Shown here: positions 56,563 to 64,000 of the stretch, piece after piece | How the letters are laid out: the number at the start of each line of letters is the position of its first letter | Numbering within the stretch: the stretch's first letter is position 1 | NCBI GenBank assembly: GCA_900199555.1 | Contig: FZQZ01000001.1 | Span: 434,001-498,000, forward strand | DNA: 64,000 nucleotides | DNA from: Prevotellaceae bacterium MN60 | GTDB lineage: Bacteria; Bacteroidota; Bacteroidia; Bacteroidales; Bacteroidaceae | Direction: 5' to 3' | The notes under the pieces: generated by a model | Told to the model about the DNA's origin: nothing | Databases searched by the model: none | The model's input: only the letters and a program-made list of their open reading frames with translations | Position numbers and translations under genes: made by a program

Positions 56563-58107
56563 TTACTCCCATTCGATAGTTGCGGGTGGCTTTGACGAGA
56601 TGTCGTAGCAAACGCGATTGACACCACGCACCTTGTTAATAATCTCGTTAGATACCTTCGCCAAGAAGTCGTAAGGCAGATGAGCCCAGTCGGCAGTCAT
56701 GGCATCGGTAGAGGTAACAGCACGCAGAGCAACAGGATGCTCATAGGTACGCTCATCGCCCATCACACCTACGCTGCGTACAGTGGCCAACAGGATAGCA
56801 CCTGCCTGCCATACCTTATTATATAGTGTCTCGCCATCAGCATCAACATATTCGCGAAGACCACGGATATAGATATCGTCGGCATCTTGCAGAATGCGAA
56901 CACGCTCGCGAGTGATATCACCCAAGATACGTACTGCCAAGCCAGGACCAGGGAAGGGATGACGGATAATCAGATGCTCTGGCATGCCCAACTGGCGACC
57001 TACCCTGCGTACTTCATCCTTGAACAACCACTTCAGGGGCTCACAGAGTTGCAGGTGCATCTCTTCGGGCAGTCCACCTACGTTATGGTGACTCTTGATA
57101 ACCTTACCCGTGATATTCAGGCTCTCGATACGGTCGGGATAGATAGTACCCTGTGCCAACCACTTAGCATCGGTAATCTTCTTAGCCTCAGCATTGAACA
57201 CCTCTACGAAGTCGCGACCGATAATCTTACGCTTCTGTTCGGGATCGGTAACACCAGCCAAGTCGCCAAAGAACTTCTCGCTGGCATCCACACCAATCAC
57301 GTTCAAGCCCAAGCAGCGATAGTCTTCCATTACCTGTTGGAACTCGTTCTTGCGCAACATACCGTGGTCAACGAAGATACAAGTGAGGCGATTGCCAATA
57401 GCCTTGTTCAGCAATACAGCTGCTACGCTAGAGTCAACACCACCAGAGAGTCCGAGGATGACGCGGTCGTTGCCCAACTGCTCTTTCAGTTCAGCTACGG
57501 TGCTATCTACGAAAGAGGCTGCACTCCACTCCTGCTTAGAGCCACAGATATCTACCACGAAGTTCTTCAAGAGCTGCGTACCCTGCAGAGAGTGGTACAC
57601 CTCGGGGTGGAACTGTACTGCCCAGACGGGTTGCTTGGTAGAAGCAAAGGCGGCATTCGTTACATCCTTAGTAGAACCAATCACCTTAAAGTCTTCAGGA
57701 ATGGCGGTGATGGTGTCACCATGACTCATCCACACCTGTGAGTGTTGCTCAAAGCCCTTGAAGAGCGGATTGGTGGTGTCTACTGTCTGGAGGTTGGCAC
57801 GTCCATACTCGCGTGAGTCGGCTTTTTCCACCTTACCACCAAGGGTGTGGGAGATGAACTGTGCGCCGTAGCAGATGCCCAGCACTGGCACTTTACCTAC
57901 GAACTGCGAAAGGTCGACCTTGAAAGCCTCGGGGTCGTGAACAGAATAGGGTGATCCACTGAGGATAACACCTATTACGGACTCATCGCCCACAGGGAAT
58001 TTGTTGTAAGGTAAGATTTCGCAGAAGGTGTCGAGTTCGCGCACACGACGGCCGATAAGCTGTGTGGTCTGCGACCCGAAATCCAAGATAATAATCTTCT
58101 GTGTCAT
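56563..58107 (-). CDS. guaA: GMP synthase (glutamine-hydrolysing)
   Basis: 514 residues. The N-terminal class I glutamine amidotransferase (about 1-190) has the catalytic Cys in [11 protein letters not shown] near 77 and the His/Glu pair in QFHPEVYHS near 165. The ATP-pyrophosphatase domain (about 200-390) has the P-loop [17 protein letters not shown] near 218, and the C-terminal dimer domain ends [17 protein letters not shown], the universal GuaA end. It makes GMP from XMP. Middle gene of the unit, five bases after the nucleotidyltransferase. Confidence 0.98.
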   Translation of the reverse strand: MTQKIIILDFGSQTTQLIGRRVRELDTFCEILPYNKFPVGDESVIGVILSGSPYSVHDPEAFKVDLSQFVGKVPVLGICYGAQFISHTLGGKVEKADSREYGRANLQTVDTTNPLFKGFEQHSQVWMSHGDTITAIPEDFKVIGSTKDVTNAAFASTKQPVWAVQFHPEVYHSLQGTQLLKNFVVDICGSKQEWSAASFVDSTVAELKEQLGNDRVILGLSGGVDSSVAAVLLNKAIGNRLTCIFVDHGMLRKNEFQQVMEDYRCLGLNVIGVDASEKFFGDLAGVTDPEQKRKIIGRDFVEVFNAEAKKITDAKWLAQGTIYPDRIESLNITGKVIKSHHNVGGLPEEMHLQLCEPLKWLFKDEVRRVGRQLGMPEHLIIRHPFPGPGLAVRILGDITRERVRILQDADDIYIRGLREYVDADGETLYNKVWQAGAILLATVRSVGVMGDERTYEHPVALRAVTSTDAMTADWAHLPYDFLAKVSNEIINKVRGVNRVCYDISSKPPATIEWE

Positions 58108-58112
58108 TTATA

Positions 58113-58916
58113 CTATTGGTTAATAAAATTTTCAGCCTGGTCTAGTGTTTCTATCTTGCCCACATCCATCAGTCGCAAGTCGTCCTTTACCAGTCCTACG
58201 ATATGCGCACGATGACAGGTGCTGAGATAGAAGTCGATGATGGGGAATCGCTCGGGGAATCGCTCCATCAATGGGAATAAACGGGGAGAAAAGCTGTGGA
58301 TGCCAGAGAAGGCAAAGGCGTGGAGCTGGACATTGAACGATGAACGTTGAACGTTGAACGATGAACGTTCTTTGACCTGTAGGTCATCGTCAATGGTTAG
58401 TTCTGCCTCACGCAACCAAGGGAAGGGACTCTTCACCTCGCCCGTTTCTCTATTCATCCATCCCATCAGTCGCATAGCATTGTCGAACAGCAGGTAGCGC
58501 TTGGTTTGGCGCTTGCTCACCAACAATACCGCATCCTCTTCGGGCAGATGCTGACGCGAGAACCAATCGTAGTCAACATTGTCGAGGATATCTACATTAT
58601 GAATCAGGATGGGGGCATCGTCATGAAACAAGTGTTGTGCCTTTTTCAGTCCCCCACCCGTTTCCAGCAGTTCGGCAGTCTCATCGCTAAACTGCACCAT
58701 AGGTGCATAGTCTTGCTGAGCCACATGATCGATGATTTGCTGGGCAAAGTGATGAATGTTGACTACGAAGCGGTCGTATCCCTGATCCATCAATCGATGG
58801 ATGTTCAGGTCGAGCAGCGGAGTGCCGCCAACAGGAACCAAAGCTTTGGGCATGGTGTCGGTCAGGGGCTTCAAACGCGTGCCCAGACCTGCCGCCAGAA
58901 TCATTGCTTGTTTCAT
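58113..58916 (-). CDS. Sugar-phosphate nucleotidyltransferase with repeat insertion
   Basis: 267 residues from ATG 58916. Nucleotide-binding start MKQAMILAAGLGTRLKPLTD and PKALVPVGGTPLLDLNIHRL are the NTP_transferase signature, and the metal-site Asp is in HNVDILDNVDYD near 115. It resembles MurU/HddC-type enzymes that activate sugar-1-phosphates. Residues about 183-197 (KERSSFNVQRSSFNVQLH region) are encoded by the tgaacgttgaacg repeat and are an in-frame insertion near the C-terminal half. First gene of the unit with guaA. Confidence 0.88.
   Translation of the reverse strand: MKQAMILAAGLGTRLKPLTDTMPKALVPVGGTPLLDLNIHRLMDQGYDRFVVNIHHFAQQIIDHVAQQDYAPMVQFSDETAELLETGGGLKKAQHLFHDDAPILIHNVDILDNVDYDWFSRQHLPEEDAVLLVSKRQTKRYLLFDNAMRLMGWMNRETGEVKSPFPWLREAELTIDDDLQVKERSSFNVQRSSFNVQLHAFAFSGIHSFSPRLFPLMERFPERFPIIDFYLSTCHRAHIVGLVKDDLRLMDVGKIETLDQAENFINQ
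58331..58370. repeat. In-frame tgaacgttgaacg repeat inside the nucleotidyltransferase gene
   Basis: cattgaacgatgaacgttga and the following acgttgaacgatgaacgttc are the same words as the intergenic block at 21622-21650. On the minus strand they encode ERSSFNVQRSSFNVQ, a two-unit peptide repeat. Confidence 0.88.
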
Positions 58917-58934
58917 ATTCTTTGCTTTGAGTTG

Positions 58935-58942
58935 CAAAATTA
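58935..58942 (-). promoter_or_regulatory. -7 element of the nucleotidyltransferase-guaA unit
   Basis: CAAAATTA on the plus strand, TAATTTTG on the minus strand, 18 bases before the start at 58916. Confidence 0.5.
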
Positions 58943-58986
58943 CAAAAAAAATATCAATAACGACACATTAAGAATAAAAAAAATAG

Positions 58987-58994
58987 TAATTTTG
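58987..58994 (+). promoter_or_regulatory. -7 element abutting the first CotH gene
   Basis: TAATTTTG ends only four bases before the ATG at 58999. Transcription would start at or next to the start codon, giving a leaderless message if the ATG is right. Confidence 0.5.
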
Positions 58995-58998
58995 CAGC

Positions 58999-61368
58999 AT
59001 GAAACCTTACTTACTACTTCTAACCAGTATGCTCAGCACCGCCTCTATATCTTATGCTGCTGAGGATAACTCTACACTCATCATTAACGAGCTGATGCAA
59101 TCAAACGTTGATTGTATCATGGACGACCTGAATGATTTTCCCGACTCATGGGTAGAATTATATAATCCAACGGATGCAGCCATCAATCTGCAAGACTATA
59201 AGATTGGCACCAAGAATAAGGTGAGCAAGGCTTGGCAACTGCCCAACAAGACGGTAGGCAGTCATGAGCACGTGATCGTGTATTGCGACAAGGCTGGCGA
59301 GGATGAGGGTGTATCGGCTATGCACACCAACTTCCGTTTGGAGTCGGGCAAGGATGGTAGCATCTATTTGTTTAAGGGCAGTGAGGTTGTAGATAAGTTA
59401 GAGGGTATGGCTAAGCAACCAGCACCCAACATTGCCTATGGTCGAAAGACGGATGGCAGTGATGAGTGGGGCTATGAGTTGACACCTACTCCTGGTGCTC
59501 AGAACGAAGGCGAGGTGGTTGCAGCCAAGATGCTATTGGGCGACCCTGTCTTTGAGAAGTGCGGACAGGTATTTGAGAATGGTGAGTCGTTTCGCCTGAA
59601 GCTATCACTGCCAGAGGGAGCTCCCGAGGGTGCAGAGATACGCTATACGCTGGATGGCACAGAGCCTACCATGAGTAGTAAGAAGTTCAGAGCCACCATA
59701 CCTATCAGTAGCAATACGGTGGTTCGCGCCAAATTGTTCTGCGAGGGTTATCTCTCGCCACGTTCCGTTTGCCAGTCGTATATCTTCTTCCCCGATACGC
59801 GTGCACTCACCTTGCCCGTAGTAAGCATTATCACCGACGACAAGTATCTGAACGATGCACAAATCGGTATCTTTGCAGATGGCACCTATAGCAGCGAGAA
59901 GAAGAACTATGAGCACAACTGGCGCCGCCCTATGAACATAGAGTTCTTTGAGACTTCCGGACAGGAGAGCGTTATCAACCAGTTGGGCGAGATGCGCGTC
60001 ACAGGTGGTGCTACGCGCGAATATGCTAGAAAGTCGATGGGCATCTATGCCAACAAGCGTTTTGGAGTGAAGCGCTTCAATTATGAGTTCTTCCCCGACC
60101 AGAAGCCTGGGTTAACAGACTTCAAGAGTATTATGCTACGCAATGCTGGTAACGACTTTGACTATCTCTTCATGCGCGATGCTATCATCCAGCGCACCAT
60201 GGCTCAGCGTGTTGACCTTGACTGGCAGGCTTGGCGCCCCACGATAGTCTATATCAATGGTGAGTACAGAGGAATGCTGAATATCCGCGAGCGCTCTAAC
60301 GAGGATAATATCTACACCAACTACAACGGGTTGGAAGATATCGACATGATAGAGAACGACAAGGAGCTGAAAGAGGGCACATGGGACAACTATAATGCCT
60401 TCAAGGAGTTCTACAATGAGCATAACCATACGCTGGCAGAATATGCGGAGTGGATGGACTGGCAGGAGTATATCAACCTGATGGTAGAGAACCTCTACTT
60501 CAACAATCAGGATTTTCCCGGCAACAATAATGTGATATGGCGCCCACAGGCAGAAGGTGGAAAGTGGCGCTGGATTACCAAGGATACCGACTTCGGACTG
60601 GGACTGTATGGTTCTTCGCCCGACTATAACACCATCAAATGGCTTCACGATCCCAACTACGATGCTGGTAGAGCGTGGGCCAACAAGTATGAGGATACCC
60701 GCCTGTTCCGCCGACTGATGGAGGATGCCGACTTCAAGCGCGAATTCCTTGACAGGGCAGCCATCTATATGGGCGACTTCCTGAATGAGAAAGGTACACG
60801 CGAGACGTGGGACCCCATGTATGAACTGATTCAGACGGAATATCCCTTCCACCGCAAACTGATTAACGAGTGGTGGCCTAACTATAACAACATACTGAAT
60901 GAAGCACGCAACTGGTTGCACCAGCGCACCGACTACTTCTATCAGCAACTGGCCGACTACTACAATTGGGGCACCCCTCAGGCGCTCACTATCAACAAGC
61001 AGAGCGAGAGCCCTATCAAGATAACCATCAATGGTGTCAACATGTACTATCCTGTGTTCGACGGAAAGTATTATGCTGGTCGTACCATTACGCTCACCGC
61101 CACTCCTGTCGAGGGTATGATGGTGACGGGTTGGAAGGTAACGGGTGCCGTTAATAAAGAGGTACAGGGCGACGAGCTCTCTCTGCAGATGCCTCGTGGT
61201 GCTATTGCCATCGAACCTATCATGGGCGATGGCTCAGGCATTGAGGAGATAGGTCACTCCACCCTCCACACTCCTCACTCTACCCTCTACGACCTGCAAG
61301 GTCGAAAGGTGGCTAACCCACAGAAAGGCAGGATATATATTCAGAATGGAAAGAAAATCATTAAATAA
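58999..61368 (+). CDS. Secreted CotH-domain protein with lamin-tail domain (paralogue 1)
   Basis: 789 residues. Signal peptide (MKPYLLLLTSMLSTASISYA). Lamin-tail domain (about 28-175; LIINELMQSNVDCIMDDLND), chitobiase-C/Fn3-like beta domain (about 190-265; IRYTLDGTEPTMSSKKF) and a CotH kinase-like domain (about 300-600; MNIEFF, LMRDAIIQRTM, YRGMLNIRERSNEDN, WRWITKDTDFGLGLYG with the DTDFGLG metal motif). The C-terminus LYDLQGRKVANPQKGRIYIQ is the Prevotella-type terminal sorting-like motif. CotH proteins phosphorylate or decorate surface proteins in spore-formers; the target here is unknown. Tandem paralogue follows. Confidence 0.88.
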   Translation: MKPYLLLLTSMLSTASISYAAEDNSTLIINELMQSNVDCIMDDLNDFPDSWVELYNPTDAAINLQDYKIGTKNKVSKAWQLPNKTVGSHEHVIVYCDKAGEDEGVSAMHTNFRLESGKDGSIYLFKGSEVVDKLEGMAKQPAPNIAYGRKTDGSDEWGYELTPTPGAQNEGEVVAAKMLLGDPVFEKCGQVFENGESFRLKLSLPEGAPEGAEIRYTLDGTEPTMSSKKFRATIPISSNTVVRAKLFCEGYLSPRSVCQSYIFFPDTRALTLPVVSIITDDKYLNDAQIGIFADGTYSSEKKNYEHNWRRPMNIEFFETSGQESVINQLGEMRVTGGATREYARKSMGIYANKRFGVKRFNYEFFPDQKPGLTDFKSIMLRNAGNDFDYLFMRDAIIQRTMAQRVDLDWQAWRPTIVYINGEYRGMLNIRERSNEDNIYTNYNGLEDIDMIENDKELKEGTWDNYNAFKEFYNEHNHTLAEYAEWMDWQEYINLMVENLYFNNQDFPGNNNVIWRPQAEGGKWRWITKDTDFGLGLYGSSPDYNTIKWLHDPNYDAGRAWANKYEDTRLFRRLMEDADFKREFLDRAAIYMGDFLNEKGTRETWDPMYELIQTEYPFHRKLINEWWPNYNNILNEARNWLHQRTDYFYQQLADYYNWGTPQALTINKQSESPIKITINGVNMYYPVFDGKYYAGRTITLTATPVEGMMVTGWKVTGAVNKEVQGDELSLQMPRGAIAIEPIMGDGSGIEEIGHSTLHTPHSTLYDLQGRKVANPQKGRIYIQNGKKIIK

Positions 61369-61411
61369 ATAACTAACTATTGCTTCGGCGAAGCATGACT
61401 AACAAAAAACA

Positions 61412-63889
61412 ATGAAACGTACTTATTTACTTTCAACCATCCTGGCTACAGCTCTTAGCACACAGGCGCAAGCACAGGACTTGGTGATTAACGAATTGAT
61501 GCAGTCGAATGTAGAGTGTATCATGGATGACATTAAAGAGTTTCCCGACTCATGGGTAGAATTGTACAACCCCACAGATGCTGCTATCAACCTCAAGGAC
61601 TACAGCATCAGCAATAAAGACAAGGCAAAGAAGGCTTATAAGTTGCCCAACCAGGTGATTCCTGCTGGTGGCTATGTCATTATCTATTGCGATAAAGAAG
61701 AGAAAGGCCTGCACACCAACTTCCGTTTGGAGTCAGGCAAGGATGGCAAGCTCTACTTGTTTAAGGGCGAGACCATCATCGACAAGTTGGAAGGTATGGC
61801 CAAGATGCCTGCTCCCGATGTAGCGTATGGTCGTAAGACTGATGGCAGCGATGAGTGGGGCTATCAGGTCACTGCTACTCCGGGTGCCACTAACTGTGGT
61901 GCTGTAACCAACAACATTCTCGGTACTCCCGTATTCAGCAGGAATGGTTTTGTCACCTCTGAGGATGCTGCATTCCAGTTGGAACTGAGCCTGCCTGAGG
62001 GTGCTCCTGAGGGTGCATATATTATGTACACCACTAACGGTAGCGAACCAATGCCATCAGACGCTACAGAGGTACATCCGAAAACGATATCTATCACCAT
62101 CAACAAGACTACAGTGGTTCGTGCCAAGGTATGCTGCGATGGTTGGCTGTCGCCTATGAGCAGTGCCCAGTCGTATGTGTTCCACCCCAGAGAGATGACG
62201 ATTCCCGTATTCTCTATCCAGACTAACGACAAGTATCTGAACGATGCTGAGATTGGTCTCTTCGCTAATAATAACAGTAAGGAGGATAAGAAGACCCACG
62301 ACTGGCGTCGCCCCATGAACATTGAGTTCTTCCCTGCTGAGGGTGAGGAGAGTGCCTTCAACCAGTTGGGCGAGCTCCGCATTCAGGGTGGACAGTCGCG
62401 TGGCAATGCGCTCAAGTCTTTGGCACTCTATGCCAACAAGCGCTTTGATCCCGACCACAAGCAGTTCCAGTACGAGTTCTTCCCCGACCAGAAGCCTGGC
62501 GTGAAGAAGTTTAAGTCGTTCTCTCTGCGCGATGGTGGTAACGACTTTGGCGACCTCTACTTCCGCGATGCTATCATCCAGCGCACAATGGCTAGTCATA
62601 CCGACCTCGATTGGCAGGCTTGTCGCTCGGCAGTAGTCTATATCAATGGTCAGTATATGGGTATGCTCAATATCCGCGAGCGCTCTAACGCAGACAATAT
62701 CTATAGCAACTACAACGGACTGGAAGATGTGGATGTGGTAGAGATCTCTCACGAGAAGGTAAATGGCGTAGACCAGTTTATTGAGGAGATAAAAGAGGGT
62801 ACTGGCGACTTCTACGAGAACTTCAAGACCTTCTATAGCCAGACTGGGCATACCAAGGCTGAATATGAGGAATGGATTGATGTTGACGAGTACCTCTCAG
62901 TGATGGTGATGAACCTGTTCTATGGTAACATCGACTTCCCCGGCAACAACTTTGTATTGTGGCGTCCTAATGAAGACGACACTGAGTCTGGACTGGCCAA
63001 GAGATTCCGCGTTATCGTAAAAGATACCGACTTCGGACTGGGTCTGTATGGCAGAGCTAACGATTATAACACCATCGACCTGCTCTATCATCCCAGCAAT
63101 TATCCTAATGACAACTGGGCATTCACAGAACCTGCCACACGCCTCATCAAGAATATGCTGAGCAATCAGGAACTGAAAAATATGTTTATCGACAAGTGCT
63201 GCGTATTCATGGGCGACTTTATGAATGCTGAGGGTACAGGTGAGATTATCGACCTCATCAAGGACGAAGCGATGGAAGAGTTTGTGGCTCATCGTAACAA
63301 GTATAATTCTTGGGGCGACAATCGCAACGATATCAACAACAAGTTTGAGAATGCCAAGAAGTGGCTCGCAGGCTATACCGAGTCTGGCTGGTGGGGAGAG
63401 ACTACTGTTCATGCCTCTCGCACAGACAACTTCCTCAACCACCTGAGCAGTCAGTATAACCTTGGCACTGCCTTCCCTGTCACTATCAACAAGAATGTGA
63501 CCGATATGCCTAAGACCGTTGCTGTCAACAATATCCAGCTCTCTAGTGGCATCTTCGATGGTAAGCTCTTCCCCAATCGTCAGCTCACCATCACTGCTAC
63601 TGCTCCCGAGGGTAAGATTGTTAAGGGCTGGAAGGTGGTTACCACTCCCAACTCTGGCAGCAGCAAGACCAAGGAGTATGAGGGCAATACGCTCGCACTC
63701 ACTCCCACAGCTTGCAAGTCGATGACCATCAAGACTATCCTCGCTGATGCTACAGGTATTGAAGAGATTGAGAACTCTTCACTCCACAATACTTACTCCG
63801 CACTCTACGACCTGCAGGGTAGAAAGATTACGAAGCCACAGGCTGGACAGATCTACATCCAGAATGGCAAAAAGGTCGTGATTAAGTGA
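61412..63889 (+). CDS. Secreted CotH-domain protein with lamin-tail domain (paralogue 2)
   Basis: 825 residues. Same layout as the preceding gene: signal peptide (MKRTYLLSTILATALSTQAQA), lamin-tail domain (VINELMQSNVECIMDDIKEF), beta domain (YIMYTTNGSEPMPSDA), CotH-like domain (MNIEFFPAEGEES, FRDAIIQRTMASHTDLDWQA, MGMLNIRERSNADN, FRVIVKDTDFGLGLYG) and terminal LYDLQGRKITKPQAGQIYIQ. An extra segment near 445-460 (EISHEKVNGVDQFIEEIKEG) distinguishes it from paralogue 1. The 43-base gap holds a small hairpin (tgcttcggcgaagca) and no terminator, so the two are probably co-transcribed. Confidence 0.88.
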   Translation: MKRTYLLSTILATALSTQAQAQDLVINELMQSNVECIMDDIKEFPDSWVELYNPTDAAINLKDYSISNKDKAKKAYKLPNQVIPAGGYVIIYCDKEEKGLHTNFRLESGKDGKLYLFKGETIIDKLEGMAKMPAPDVAYGRKTDGSDEWGYQVTATPGATNCGAVTNNILGTPVFSRNGFVTSEDAAFQLELSLPEGAPEGAYIMYTTNGSEPMPSDATEVHPKTISITINKTTVVRAKVCCDGWLSPMSSAQSYVFHPREMTIPVFSIQTNDKYLNDAEIGLFANNNSKEDKKTHDWRRPMNIEFFPAEGEESAFNQLGELRIQGGQSRGNALKSLALYANKRFDPDHKQFQYEFFPDQKPGVKKFKSFSLRDGGNDFGDLYFRDAIIQRTMASHTDLDWQACRSAVVYINGQYMGMLNIRERSNADNIYSNYNGLEDVDVVEISHEKVNGVDQFIEEIKEGTGDFYENFKTFYSQTGHTKAEYEEWIDVDEYLSVMVMNLFYGNIDFPGNNFVLWRPNEDDTESGLAKRFRVIVKDTDFGLGLYGRANDYNTIDLLYHPSNYPNDNWAFTEPATRLIKNMLSNQELKNMFIDKCCVFMGDFMNAEGTGEIIDLIKDEAMEEFVAHRNKYNSWGDNRNDINNKFENAKKWLAGYTESGWWGETTVHASRTDNFLNHLSSQYNLGTAFPVTINKNVTDMPKTVAVNNIQLSSGIFDGKLFPNRQLTITATAPEGKIVKGWKVVTTPNSGSSKTKEYEGNTLALTPTACKSMTIKTILADATGIEEIENSSLHNTYSALYDLQGRKITKPQAGQIYIQNGKKVVIK

Positions 63890-63980
63890 GAGAAGAATTT
63901 GAACTAGTTCAAATTCTTCCGAGCGTGAACGAGCTCGAACGAAGTTCAAGGTCGTAATTAAGTGAGAGGAGAACTGAACT
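63872..63980 (+). repeat. Duplicated 3' end of the CotH gene with a 28-base palindrome
   Basis: The end of the gene, from aaggtcgtgattaagtgaga (63872), reappears with few changes at 63948-63980, 76 bases on. Between them lies a perfect 28-base palindrome (63892-63919, half-site gaagaatttgaact) that can act as a terminator hairpin. Confidence 0.75.
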
Positions 63981-64000
63981 CGTAATAAAAAAAATTACCC

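Noticed and set aside
1..64000. tRNA, rRNA and complete insertion sequences
   Set aside because: No cloverleaf-like sequences with conserved tRNA arms, no rRNA text and no transposase or integrase ORF were seen on either strand by eye; a dedicated scan was not possible.

Overview
The window is bacterial chromosome from the Bacteroidales, most likely a Prevotella-type organism (Prevotellaceae). Three kinds of evidence support this. Nearly every transcription unit starts from a Bacteroidetes-type promoter (TTTG or TTG near -33, about 20 bases, then TAnnTTTG near -7). Strong Shine-Dalgarno sites are rare. The gene families are typical of the group: DUF2723, DUF3098, the 33-residue 'smalltalk' peptide, a membrane-anchored winged-helix regulator, imelysin lipoproteins, OMP_b-brl_3 receptors, CotH/lamin-tail surface proteins and four-helix-bundle suffix proteins. 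The genus is inference. I see no tRNA, rRNA, CRISPR array or complete insertion sequence.

Layout. 1-5.0 kb: the 3' part of a prolyl oligopeptidase, a membrane-bound winged-helix regulator, and a DUF2723 membrane glycosyltransferase-like protein overlapped by a small DUF3098 protein. 5.2-14.1 kb: propionate-pathway energy metabolism, with methylmalonyl-CoA mutase mutA-mutB on the minus strand, a divergent AspT-like transporter, and the gamma, biotin-carrier and beta subunits of a sodium-pumping decarboxylase without the alpha subunit. 14.2-16.3 kb: two tandem deoxynucleoside kinases and a secreted unknown. 16.5-22.8 kb: an ABCG-like ABC protein, a lipoprotein, an RsbW-like kinase, a STAS protein and a LuxR-type regulator in one operon, facing a hemerythrin-LuxR fusion across a block of palindromic repeats. 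22.9-26.4 kb: a small tyrosine phosphatase, a DUF4160/DUF2442 pair, a candidate small RNA, a sugar-binding lipoprotein, RidA and the smalltalk peptide. 26.5-33.9 kb: a type I restriction-modification operon (hsdR-hsdM-four-helix protein-hsdS-abiH). 34.4-42.6 kb: a porin, an imelysin, a di-haem oxidoreductase, a small membrane protein and a TonB-type receptor, probably for iron or redox-metal handling. 42.7-43.7 kb: a DUF3791-DUF3990 toxin-antitoxin-like operon and a second copy of the small RNA. 43.7-44.5 kb is gene-free and full of repeats. 44.5-49.97 kb: SulP transporter, MscL, GAPDH, MiaA and a lipid kinase. 50.1-54.8 kb: glycogen/alpha-glucan cluster (debranching enzyme, GT4 synthase, GH57). 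54.9-58.9 kb: rhodanese lipoprotein, an interrupted four-helix gene between CTAG repeats, and the TSCPD, guaA and sugar nucleotidyltransferase genes. 59.0-63.9 kb: two tandem CotH/lamin-tail surface proteins.

The most unusual material lies in the small elements. (1) A structured RNA-like element of about 105 bases has its own promoter and terminator and occurs twice, each time next to a toxin-antitoxin-like operon; a compensatory base-pair change in the terminator stem supports it as RNA. (2) Both copies of a four-helix-bundle suffix gene have short-period tandem palindromic repeats directly upstream. One set has period 9, is read in frame as the HsdM tail, and lies inside the restriction operon. 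The other has period about 10, is non-coding, and flanks the gene on both sides. (3) Intergenic palindromic repeats have also entered coding genes in frame in at least two and probably three places. (4) The motif GGTATTGC recurs in the -33 region of several promoters.
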